Position numbers and translations under genes: made by a program
The notes under the pieces: model-generated
What the model was told of the DNA's origin: nothing
Seen by the model: only the letters and a program-made list of their open reading frames with translations
The model's database searches: none
Source of the DNA: J005 sp964613235
GTDB lineage: Bacteria; Pseudomonadota; Zetaproteobacteria; Mariprofundales; Mariprofundaceae
Reading direction: 5' to 3'
Assembly: GCA_964613235.1 (NCBI GenBank)
Contig: CAZTGM010000013.1
Span: 1-32,825, forward strand
Length of the DNA stretch: 32,825 nucleotides
Part shown: piece by piece, positions 1-5,939 of the stretch
How positions within the stretch are numbered: the stretch's first letter is position 1
How the letters are laid out: each line of letters opens with the position of its first letter

Positions 1-88
1 TCCTCATACCATGCCGCCACTTTCAGGCTCATTTATGGATTGGAAAATACTGCGGTCTACACGGTTGCCTGTTTTTGGCAATTCGTTG

Positions 89-117
89 TTGACAGTGCCG
101 GGGTGCCTTCGTACCGT
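89..117 (+). promoter_or_regulatory. Putative promoter of tRNA-Asn
   Basis: A perfect -35 hexamer TTGACA (89-94) is followed after 17 bases by TACCGT (112-117), a weak -10. The mature tRNA starts 11 bases further on, a short leader typical of tRNA genes. The call rests on motif and spacing only. Nothing else recognisable was seen in 1-88. Confidence 0.5.
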
Positions 118-128
118 TCGCCGCCTAT

Positions 129-204
129 TCCCCGGTAGCTCAGTTGGTAGAGCAGGTGGCTGTTAACCACCCTGTCGCTGGTTCGAGTCCGGCCCGGGGA
201 GCCA
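129..204 (+). tRNA. tRNA-Asn (anticodon GTT)
   Basis: The 76-base cloverleaf is complete. The acceptor stem TCCCCGG (129-135) pairs with CCGGGGA (194-200), followed by a G discriminator and an encoded CCA (202-204). A D-arm, an anticodon stem-loop reading CTGTTAACC with anticodon GTT, and a T-loop GGTTCGAGTCC are all visible. It decodes AAC/AAU. Its 3' end is the attachment site of the integrative element that follows, and the gene is intact despite the insertion. Confidence 0.97.
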
Positions 205-208
205 GTTC
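188..208 (+). repeat. attL: tRNA 3'-end copy, left end of element
   Basis: The last part of tRNA-Asn plus four following bases recurs at 5940-5958. The left copy contains CCCGGGGAGCCAGTTC, while the right copy reads CCCGGAGCCAGTTC, lacking two G. This is the usual duplicated attachment core left when a tyrosine integrase inserts an element at a tRNA 3' end. The exact crossover point cannot be placed. Confidence 0.75.
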
Positions 209-240
209 AAAGAATAAGGGCGTCTAACGCCGACCACGTA

Positions 241-264
241 ACCCGCTGAAAGGCGGGTTTTTTC
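241..264 (+). terminator. Rho-independent terminator after tRNA-Asn
   Basis: ACCCGC (241-246) pairs with GCGGGT (253-258) around a 6-base loop, followed by a run of six T (258-263). It lies 37 bases after the tRNA and inside the element's left end, so it probably terminates the tRNA transcript before it enters the integrase gene. Confidence 0.8.
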
Positions 265-319
265 TTGCCTTCATCATCTAATAGCGTCTAGCGTAGAGCA
301 ACCACATCGAAGCGTTTTA

Positions 320-368
320 TGGGTAGTGTTTGTGGGTAGTGAATGGGTAGTGGCCGAAAAAGCTACCC
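320..368 (+). repeat. Integrase arm-type repeats, left end
   Basis: Three direct copies of GGGTAGTG start at 321, 334 and 345, and one inverted copy, CTACCC, lies at 363-368. The block sits immediately upstream of the integrase start. Bases 320-340 recur exactly at 5882-5902 near the other end of the element. Such terminal repeats are typical of arm sites bound by the N-terminal domain of tyrosine integrases. Here they would also overlap the integrase promoter and could allow autoregulation. That function is inferred. Confidence 0.65.
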
Positions 369-377
369 AAATGGGGT

Positions 378-1565
378 GTGTGCGTGGCGAGAACAGCGAA
401 ACCGATTACAGCGGTGGCGATCCGTAAACTGAAGCGCCCTGCATCTGGTAAACCGGCCCGTCTGTATGATGGTAATGGCCTGTTTTTCGTGCGTGGCGTG
501 CATAAGGACGTGTGGCGCTTTCGCCATCGGCAGAACGGTTGTGATCGTTGGCTAACGCTCGGTGAGTTTCCGGCCATGAGCCTGAAAGAAGCGCGGCTGG
601 CTGCGGATAACGCCCGTGAATCCATTGCACGTGGCGATGACATCCGGCAATCGGCAACGTTCGAGGCATCTGCATTGCGCTGGCTTGAACATGCCGGGAG
701 CAGCTGGACGGGCAAGACATACCGAAAAGCCCACACGTGGCTGGAGCGGGATGTGTTTCCGTACATTGGCGAAAAACGCATGGATGAGATCGAAGCCCGC
801 GAGATATTGGCCCTGCTCCGGCGTGTGGAAGCTGCAGGGAACCTGTTCAAGGTGCGGCGCTTGCATGGATACATCCGGCGTGTATTCAGCCATGCCATTA
901 GCCATGGTGATGCTGGTCGCAACCCTGCCGCTGATCTGAACCTGAGTGATCTGTTTCCACCATCACGGCCTGTTCATCGCCCTGCATTCACCACCACGAA
1001 AGATGCCGGGATGCTGATGCGCCTGATTCGGGAGTATCCTCAACCGGTAGTCAGGGGCGCACTGCTGATGCTGGCATGGACGTTATCGAGGCCCGGTGAA
1101 GTGAGGATGATGCGCTGGGAAGACATCGACCGGCAGCAATGGCGCTACACCGTCACGAAAACAAACACACCGCATGCCGTACCCTTACCAAGGCAGGCTA
1201 TGGCATTGCTTGATGAACTGAGGCCGCTGACAGGACGTGGTGAGCTTGTCTTCGCCGGATTAAGGCCGGGGCGTCCATTATCCGAGAACACATTCGCCAT
1301 GGCATTGAGATCCACGGGCATCGACACACGAACGGAGCATTGTGCACACGGTTTCAGAGCTATGGGCCGCACACTACTTGCCGAGCAGGGATATCAACCT
1401 GAGCTGATCGAACGGCAGCTTTGCCACAAGCAAGCTAACGACACCGTGGCAGCCTATGCGCGCGAAACATTGCTGCGCGAACGCACGGCGATGATGCAGG
1501 CGTGGGCCGACCTGCTGGATGCATGGGCCAGAGGGGCGGATGTAATACCGCTGCGAACGGTTTGA
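378..1565 (+). CDS. int: Tyrosine recombinase (P4-type integrase)
   Basis: This 395-residue integrase would catalyse insertion and excision of the element at tRNA-Asn. The N-terminal part (about residues 5-85) matches the arm-DNA-binding domain of P4-like integrases (DUF4102 type), with the motif around LTLGEFPAMSLKEAR. A core-binding domain follows (about 90-190) and then the catalytic domain. Catalytic residues can be read: Arg in LSRPGEVR, Lys in TVTKTNT, His and Arg in AHGFRAMG, His in LCHKQ and the nucleophile Tyr in AAYARE. The start is GTG at 378; a second in-frame GTG at 384 is possible. No strong ribosome binding site was seen. It lies next to the tRNA, reading away from it, directly behind the arm repeats. 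It appears intact. Confidence 0.95.
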   Translation: MCVARTAKPITAVAIRKLKRPASGKPARLYDGNGLFFVRGVHKDVWRFRHRQNGCDRWLTLGEFPAMSLKEARLAADNARESIARGDDIRQSATFEASALRWLEHAGSSWTGKTYRKAHTWLERDVFPYIGEKRMDEIEAREILALLRRVEAAGNLFKVRRLHGYIRRVFSHAISHGDAGRNPAADLNLSDLFPPSRPVHRPAFTTTKDAGMLMRLIREYPQPVVRGALLMLAWTLSRPGEVRMMRWEDIDRQQWRYTVTKTNTPHAVPLPRQAMALLDELRPLTGRGELVFAGLRPGRPLSENTFAMALRSTGIDTRTEHCAHGFRAMGRTLLAEQGYQPELIERQLCHKQANDTVAAYARETLLRERTAMMQAWADLLDAWARGADVIPLRTV

Positions 1566-1603
1566 TCTGGCCTGAAGCCACGACATGGTGTGTCTATGGG
1601 TAA

Positions 1604-1633
1604 TTGACATGCCTGATGTTGTGGTTGTATGGT
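1604..1633 (+). promoter_or_regulatory. Putative promoter of the alpA operon; gap 1566-1877
   Basis: TTGACA (1604-1609) is followed after 18 bases by TATGGT (1628-1633). This is the best promoter candidate in the 312-base gap after the integrase and would leave a leader of roughly 240 bases. The rest of the gap holds a perfect palindrome GGATATATCC (1672-1681) and an 11-base direct repeat GACGGGATGTC (1707-1717 and 1832-1842). I see no gene there. Confidence 0.35.
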
Positions 1634-1877
1634 TCAGGCTAATGCTGTCCGGCGGTATATAAAATAAGGCCGGATATATCCAGTGTGTTGCGGCATTGGA
1701 TGAATCGACGGGATGTCACCAGCAAAAGCTGTGGCCGTAGCAGCGTTGTTAAAATTCGGATAGCCAGTGACCTTGGCACGGTGCTGGCGAAACAGGCGGG
1801 ATGCCTACCAGGCTGATGAATTGCGATGAAGGACGGGATGTCTGGAGCAGCATCAACACAATGGTGAGGTATCCCTA

Positions 1878-2093
1878 ATGACCCAAGTATCTGAAAAAAT
1901 CGAAATCGACTATTTTCTTCGGCTTCCGGACGTTCTGAAAATCATTCCCGTAAGTCGCGCTTCCTGGTGGGCTGGCGTTGCTAGTGGCCGCTATCCGCAG
2001 GCGGTAAAGCTTTCGCCCCGCTGCACAGCATGGCGTGCGAGTGATATCAAAAAACTGATAGAAGAGCTGGCAAAAGGAGCCGGCGATGAGTGA
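1878..2093 (+). CDS. AlpA-family helix-turn-helix regulator / excisionase-like
   Basis: This 71-residue protein has the winged-helix pattern of AlpA/MerR-like small regulators of P4-type elements. A helix at DYFLRLPDVLKIIPVSRASWW is followed by a GRYPQAVKLSPRCTAWRASDIKKLIEEL segment. Such proteins activate or act as the directionality factor for the neighbouring integrase; here that role is inferred from family and position. The start is ATG 1878, with GTGAGG about ten bases upstream. Its TGA stop (2091-2093) overlaps the start region of the next gene (ATG 2086). It is the first gene after the long leader and probably heads the replication operon. Confidence 0.85.
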   Translation: MTQVSEKIEIDYFLRLPDVLKIIPVSRASWWAGVASGRYPQAVKLSPRCTAWRASDIKKLIEELAKGAGDE

Positions 2094-2417
2094 AAGAAAA
2101 AGCCCGGCCGAAACCGGGCACAAATCAAAAGCTGTGTGTGCAGACAGCCGCAACAGCCTAACACTGACGGGCGTAATCGCCAAGCCAAGCCAGCCATTGA
2201 TATTGCCGATGGTGATTACCCGACAGGTGCATGCATTCAACGGCCTGATGGTGTTTTCATCGGGCTTCGGCTTACCGGTTTGGAAGCAGCCACGATAAAA
2301 CGTCTGCCTATCGGCAGCCAAATTCGCGTTTCTGGCCGCTGGGAGCGACGTGAACGTGGCGATGGCAAAAAGGTGCGGTGTTTCGTGGTCTCAGGGTTGC
2401 GGAGGGTAAAGCCATGA
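2086..2417 (+). pseudogene. Frameshifted PriB-like OB-fold gene
   Basis: The start is clear: ATG 2086 is preceded by AAGGAG (2074-2079) and overlaps the alpA stop. The first frame gives NSLTLTGVIAKP and then degenerates, stopping at 2298. The frame that ends at 2417, overlapping the next ATG, encodes an OB-fold-like tail, GSQIRVSGRWERRERGDGKK, resembling the C-terminal half of PriB/SSB-type proteins. The frames join if one unit of the tandem GCCAAGCCAA (2179-2188) is removed. This restores LTLTGVIAKPAIDIADGDYP and one 108-residue protein. Either the gene is broken by a 5-base duplication, or the tract is variable, or this is a sequencing error. The likely role of the intact form, primosomal or single-strand DNA binding, is inferred from fold resemblance and neighbours. 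Confidence 0.7.
2092..2119 (-). terminator. Terminator-like hairpin on the - strand inside the OB-fold gene
   Basis: GCCCGG (2102-2107) and CCGGGC (2114-2119) form a perfect 6-bp stem with a 6-base loop. Read on the - strand it is followed by TTTTTCTTTC, a classic intrinsic terminator. On the + strand there is no T tract. It may stop antisense transcription, but no - strand gene was found here. Confidence 0.45.
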
Positions 2418-4027
2418 GCGATATCCAAACCTTCATTGATGACGCGCGACGCACTGTGGATGAAGCGCTGAGTGAGCTGGACGAGGTGTGGCCGGATGTT
2501 ATTCCGCTTGATCGAGTCGAACACCCCGATCCGTTGGATATGCGGCTGGTTCCGTTCGCTGATGTGGTATCCCATGTCTCCGATGTGGTGCAGGTACCGC
2601 CAATCGTAACGTGGGGAATTGCAGTGTCGGTGTTGGCCACCGCAATTGGTCGCAGGGCCAAGGTGAAACTGCCAGCGCATATCGAACCTTCGCCAATATG
2701 GACGTGCAGCATCCTGCCCCCGGGAAGCCGAAAGTCCGGTGTGTTTTCTGTAATGGTGAAGCCCATCTCTGATATCGAAGCTGAACTGCAGGAAGCATGG
2801 CATGCCGAGTGGCTGATGTGGCGTGCGGAAGCCGATCTCGCCGAGGCAGCAATACAGGCGCTGAAGAGCGAGTCCAAGAAGAAAGGCGCAGACCGGCGAG
2901 CGCTGGCCATGCAACTGGTTGAAGAAAAGCGAGTGCTTGAGGAAGAGCCTGTGAAGCCGCTCCTGTACCTGACAGATACAACAACCGAGGCCTTGCGCAA
3001 GGTACTACACGAGCAGGGCAGTATCGGCCTGTTGTCCGCGGAAGGTGCGAGCGTGACGGAATGCTTTGGCCGGTACAACGGCAACCGAGGCGCCGATATG
3101 TCGCTGTTTCTGCTGGCGCATGCGGGAGATCAGGACAAAGGCGGTCGCGTAGGTGGGACGTATGGCGTCCGGGAGGCGCTGGCAACCGTTGGTATCACCG
3201 CACAGCCAGACGTACTCAAGGCGATTGGCAGCGACACCCTTGCCCAAGGTCGCGGTTTGGTCGACCGGCTGTTGTTTCTGGTGCCGGAAGATCCCCGGGG
3301 TACACGAACATACCGTGGTTGTAGCCATCTATCAGAGGCTATTGCCAGTAGATGGGCTGGTATCATTCGCTTCATTATGCGGGAAGATCCGCCAGAAACA
3401 CCAGCGTTGGTGGGGGTTTCTTCTGAAGCTGGCGCCGCTTGGGTCGAGTTTGCGGAAGATATCGAGGCCAGACAGAAAGAGGGCGGCGATCTGCGGTATA
3501 TGAGCGGCTTCGCATCGAAGTTAGCTGGGGCAGTCGGGCGCATTGCGCTGGCCTATCATTTTGCACAGGGCAAGGACAGCCGCGCCGAAATTGACCAGCA
3601 GACAATGCTGCAGGCCATAGGCATGGGCGTCGTCCTGATTGACCACGCAAAAGCAGCCCGGCAGCTAATGGGTGAAGATGCGGCCACGGCGAGAGCGCGG
3701 CAAGTGCTGGCTTGGCTACAACGCAATGGCAGGGAAAGCGTGAAGCCGCGGGATGTGGTGGCAGCTGGCGCTGGCGGTTGCAAGTCAGCTGAGGAAGCAA
3801 AAGCAGCATGTCGCAAACTGGAGGAGCACGGCTACCTGGTGGCTGAAGAGGTTGAGCATACCGGGCCGGGTCGGAAGCCGGGCGAGCTGTGGCTGCTCAA
3901 TCCTAGGGTTGACCTAGCCCAGCAAATCCAGCAAAACCAGCAAAATAGCCCTGAAACCGGAGTTTTGCTTGATTCGCTTGATTTGCTGGGTGGGGTAGAA
4001 CCTGAAAATCGGGGTGGTGATCAATGA
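2414..4027 (+). CDS. DUF3987-type helicase/primase-like replication protein
   Basis: This protein of 537 residues from ATG 2414 resembles the DUF3987 (YfjI-like) family found with AlpA and integrase in genomic islands, thought to act in element replication. ATG 2414 is preferred because GGAGG (2401-2405) lies 8 bases upstream and the ATG overlaps the previous stop; the open frame itself extends back to 2378. The P-loop position reads LPPGSRKSG (residues 101-109), so the usual GK before S/T is RK and the Walker A motif is degenerate. A probable coiled segment spans about 120-185. The C-terminus (about 425-490) looks like a winged helix (RQVLAWLQRNG). The last 45 residues contain QQIQQNQQN and LLDSLDLLG, encoded by 9-bp iterons. 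Its stop overlaps the next start. Confidence 0.82.
   Translation: MSDIQTFIDDARRTVDEALSELDEVWPDVIPLDRVEHPDPLDMRLVPFADVVSHVSDVVQVPPIVTWGIAVSVLATAIGRRAKVKLPAHIEPSPIWTCSILPPGSRKSGVFSVMVKPISDIEAELQEAWHAEWLMWRAEADLAEAAIQALKSESKKKGADRRALAMQLVEEKRVLEEEPVKPLLYLTDTTTEALRKVLHEQGSIGLLSAEGASVTECFGRYNGNRGADMSLFLLAHAGDQDKGGRVGGTYGVREALATVGITAQPDVLKAIGSDTLAQGRGLVDRLLFLVPEDPRGTRTYRGCSHLSEAIASRWAGIIRFIMREDPPETPALVGVSSEAGAAWVEFAEDIEARQKEGGDLRYMSGFASKLAGAVGRIALAYHFAQGKDSRAEIDQQTMLQAIGMGVVLIDHAKAARQLMGEDAATARARQVLAWLQRNGRESVKPRDVVAAGAGGCKSAEEAKAACRKLEEHGYLVAEEVEHTGPGRKPGELWLLNPRVDLAQQIQQNQQNSPETGVLLDSLDLLGGVEPENRGGDQ
3918..3990 (+). repeat. Six 9-bp iterons as an inverted repeat, candidate origin
   Basis: Three direct 9-mers of the form CCAGCAAA(T/A) occupy 3919-3945. 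After a 17-base spacer, three inverted counterparts follow at 3963-3971, 3972-3980 and 3981-3989. The outer 11 bases CCCAGCAAATC (3918-3928) pair perfectly with 3980-3990. The 9-base period equals three codons, so the array is carried inside the DUF3987 reading frame. A short inverted repeat CTAGG/CCTAG (3903-3907, 3913-3917) lies just before it. Iterons next to a replication protein often mark an origin; here that is inference. Confidence 0.75.
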
Positions 4028-4407
4028 GCGTGATGACTCTTGCTGATGTGCTGAGGAGGCTGGCAGGGGAAGCAGCTCCGGAATCGACACCTGATGAAAG
4101 CGGCTCATGCATTCACTGTGGCAGGGAAACACGATCCATGCTTACCACACCGGGCAAGGGGTGGCGGTGGTTGTGTAGTGCTTGCTACGACACCCGATCG
4201 CCCAAGGACCTGCCAACGACTACCCGTGAAATCGACCTCACCATCTCTGACGCCCAGCGCATTATCCGACGACTCAGGGCAGCGGGCTATGCCCTGAGCG
4301 TGGTGAATGGAGAACTGTCCACATGCCCGGCTGACCTGACGGATGAGCAGCTGGCATACCTATCGGAGCATGAGGCCGCAATCGTGGCTGAACTGGAGGA
4401 GAAATGA
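4024..4407 (+). CDS. Small zinc-ribbon protein of the element
   Basis: This 127-residue protein has no assigned function that I recognise. Cysteines CIHC (residues 29-32) and CSAC (about 51-54) form a likely zinc ribbon with a basic-aromatic stretch GKGWRWL between them. The C-terminal 50 residues (RRLRAAGYALSVVNGELS, then a helical EHEAAIVAELEE) resemble the small helical domain annotated as TubC N-terminal-like in many phage proteins. It overlaps the DUF3987 stop by ATGA and the ssb start (4404), so it is translated as part of the replication operon. A role in DNA or protein binding during replication is plausible but not shown. Confidence 0.7.
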   Translation: MSVMTLADVLRRLAGEAAPESTPDESGSCIHCGRETRSMLTTPGKGWRWLCSACYDTRSPKDLPTTTREIDLTISDAQRIIRRLRAAGYALSVVNGELSTCPADLTDEQLAYLSEHEAAIVAELEEK

Positions 4408-4721
4408 TAACAGCAAGCATATCAGGGAAACTGGCGTTTGATCCGCGACCAATCCAAACCAAGAGCGGCAAACCAATGACAACGGCGCGATTAGCCTGCA
4501 GCGATGATGATGGTCATACGATATGGATTGACCTGCTCGCCTTCGGTAACAATGCAGAATGGCTGGCACGTTCGATCAAGGGCGACCGCATATCAGCCAT
4601 TGGCGTGCTGAAGCTGAACGTCTGGGCGGACAAAAACACCGGCGAGGAAAAGCAGTGCCTGCAACTTGTGGTAGACAACATGGTGAGCAACGCACCAAAA
4701 CCAAGGAGGAATCATGACTGA
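4404..4721 (+). CDS. ssb: Single-stranded DNA-binding protein (SSB-like)
   Basis: This 105-residue OB-fold protein of the SSB family binds single-stranded DNA during replication or recombination. The opening ITASISGKLAFDPRPIQTKSGKPM, the central WIDLLAFGNNAEWL and the GDRISAIGVLKLNVW strand pattern match bacterial SSB. The protein is shorter than chromosomal SSB (about 170-180) and lacks the acidic DDIPF tip that recruits partner enzymes, ending instead in a basic PKPRRNHD. Its start overlaps the stop of the preceding gene and its stop overlaps the RuvC-like start at 4714. A GAGGAG stretch upstream of 4404 serves as ribosome binding site. Confidence 0.88.
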   Translation: MITASISGKLAFDPRPIQTKSGKPMTTARLACSDDDGHTIWIDLLAFGNNAEWLARSIKGDRISAIGVLKLNVWADKNTGEEKQCLQLVVDNMVSNAPKPRRNHD

Positions 4722-5184
4722 TGAATTCATGGGGATAGACCCCGGCAAAAACGGTGCCCTTGCGATTATACACTCGGATGGTGCAGAAGCATGGCATTAC
4801 CCCGGCGATGTGGCGCTAGCGGTTGATCTGGTTCGGTCGGTATTGCTAACACAGCGGCCTGTGCTGGCGGCGATAGAGAAAGTGGGGGCCAGACCTGGGC
4901 AAGGGGTTACGTCGATGTTCAACTTCGGAGCCAACTATGGTCAATGGATCGGGATACTGGCTGCGCTTGGCGTACCGTACGTGATGGTGCTACCCCAAAC
5001 ATGGCAGAAGGTTGCGCTGGATAGCGGAGGCGGCTCAGCAAAGGATCGGTCGCTGGCATGGGCACGCCGACGCTTTCCGGACGTTGATCTGTCATTGAAA
5101 AAAGACGATGGCAAGGCTGATGCACTGGGGCTGGCCGTATATGCCCGCCACATTGCATGTGATGAATGGTGGAAGAAGGGGTGA
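4714..5184 (+). CDS. RuvC-like Holliday junction resolvase
   Basis: This 156-residue RNase H-fold nuclease resembles phage and RuvC crossover junction endonucleases, which cut four-way junctions. Likely metal ligands are Asp9 in MGIDPGKNGA, Glu55 in AAIEKVGA and the cluster Asp131/Asp132 and Asp136 in KKDDGKADALGLA. The segment FNFGANYGQWIGILAALGVPY matches the central RuvC-family helix. It overlaps the ssb stop, with AAGGAGG (4703-4709) upstream of ATG 4714. In this element it could resolve recombination intermediates or replication forks. Chromosomal RuvC is usually about 170-175 residues and accompanies RuvAB; here it is an element-borne copy without RuvAB. Confidence 0.87.
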   Translation: MTDEFMGIDPGKNGALAIIHSDGAEAWHYPGDVALAVDLVRSVLLTQRPVLAAIEKVGARPGQGVTSMFNFGANYGQWIGILAALGVPYVMVLPQTWQKVALDSGGGSAKDRSLAWARRRFPDVDLSLKKDDGKADALGLAVYARHIACDEWWKKG

Positions 5185-5187
5185 TGC

Positions 5188-5382
5188 ATGCAGATAACGT
5201 TTGATGAAGATGGGTTTAACCAATACATGGCCATACTGGCTGATGCGAAGAAGACCGGGGCAACGGTAGAGATCGTCGGTCTGTGCTCCGGGCCTTGTGC
5301 CCGGTGTGGTGACGATACTGACCGGATGCTGGAATACCCGGACGAAAGGCAAGCGGAGTGGGTGTGTCATGAGTGCAAGTAA
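5188..5382 (+). CDS. 64-residue zinc-ribbon protein
   Basis: A small protein with two cysteine pairs, CARC (about residues 37-40) and CHEC (about 60-63), probably binding one zinc. The spacing echoes the CIHC/CSAC ribbon of the protein at 4024, so the two may share an ancestral module. It begins three bases after the resolvase stop with GAAGGGG just upstream. An alternative ATG at 5184 is out of frame. Its end overlaps the start of the DUF5681 gene at 5369. I do not recognise a function. Confidence 0.65.
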   Translation: MQITFDEDGFNQYMAILADAKKTGATVEIVGLCSGPCARCGDDTDRMLEYPDERQAEWVCHECK

Positions 5383-5833
5383 AGATCATGTCGCAACCAA
5401 GCCAGCTAGGGACGCCAGAGGCAGGCTGTTACCGGGGCATACAGCCAACCCAAAGGGCAGACCTAACGGTGCCCGTGACAGGCGTTCAGCGGTTTATCGT
5501 GAGCAAATCGAGGCTGCTATGCCTGAGCTGATCGAAACCGTACTGAACAAGGCGCGAGAGGGTGATATGACAGCGGCACGGATTCTATTCGATCGGGTGT
5601 TGCCACCACTAAAGGCTGTGAATATGCCGCTGCCAGTCCCCGTTCATGGGGCAAGTACAGCTGAGCGTGTTGAGGCCATCATCAAGGGCGTGACTGACGG
5701 GCAGGTGGCTGTGGCTGATGCCGTAGCCCTGATTCAGGCGCTTGCTATGGCGTCAAGGCTTGGTGGCGATGAGTCACCGGAGCCTGTATTCAATGTCATT
5801 CTGAGCGGTAAGGATGCGCAAGGCGATGGCTGA
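5369..5833 (+). CDS. DUF5681 domain protein (possible packaging-associated)
   Basis: The preferred start is ATG 5369, giving 154 residues beginning MSASKDHVATK; the open frame reaches back to 5297 in the previous gene. Residues about 12-35 contain the DUF5681 signature RGRLLPGHTANPKGRPNGAR, a basic Gly/Pro motif often seen in phage proteins near terminases. A helical region follows (IEAAMPELIETVLNKAREGDMTAARILFDRVLPP), consistent with a small DNA-binding subunit. GGAG lies about 10 bases before the start. It is the last gene of the element, 106 bases before the right attachment repeat. A packaging role is an inference from family context; I am sure only of the DUF5681-like motif. Confidence 0.72.
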   Translation: MSASKDHVATKPARDARGRLLPGHTANPKGRPNGARDRRSAVYREQIEAAMPELIETVLNKAREGDMTAARILFDRVLPPLKAVNMPLPVPVHGASTAERVEAIIKGVTDGQVAVADAVALIQALAMASRLGGDESPEPVFNVILSGKDAQGDG

Positions 5834-5881
5834 CTTTGCCAAAGCCGGAGCCGGTCGAACATGCCCAAGCGGTGCATTTAT

Positions 5882-5902
5882 TGGGTAGTGTTTGTGGGTA
5901 GT
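5882..5902 (+). repeat. Integrase arm-type repeat, right end
   Basis: This is an exact 21-base copy of 320-340, containing GGGTAGTG (5883-5890) and GGGTAGT (5896-5902) at the same 13-base spacing. It lies 38 bases inside the right attachment repeat. It has the same orientation as the left copy, so the two arms form a direct repeat flanking the element. Confidence 0.75.
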
Positions 5903-5939
5903 TACGGTCTGTGATGGTTGATAAATAAGGCAATACGGC

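Noticed and set aside
317..922. A 201-residue open frame opposite the integrase
   Set aside because: It is the antisense shadow of a clearly coding integrase and contains the arm repeats at its end.
2126..2131. Programmed -1 frameshifting at A-AAA-G inside the OB-fold gene
   Set aside because: A shift here would lose the conserved-looking NSLTLTGVIAKP segment, and no downstream stimulatory structure was found. A shift at the GCCAA repeat keeps both halves.
2086..2298. A separate 70-residue gene in the first frame of the OB-fold locus
   Set aside because: Only its first half looks like coding sequence. The tail after about residue 32 has no protein-like pattern, while the other frame gains it exactly at the GCCAA repeat.
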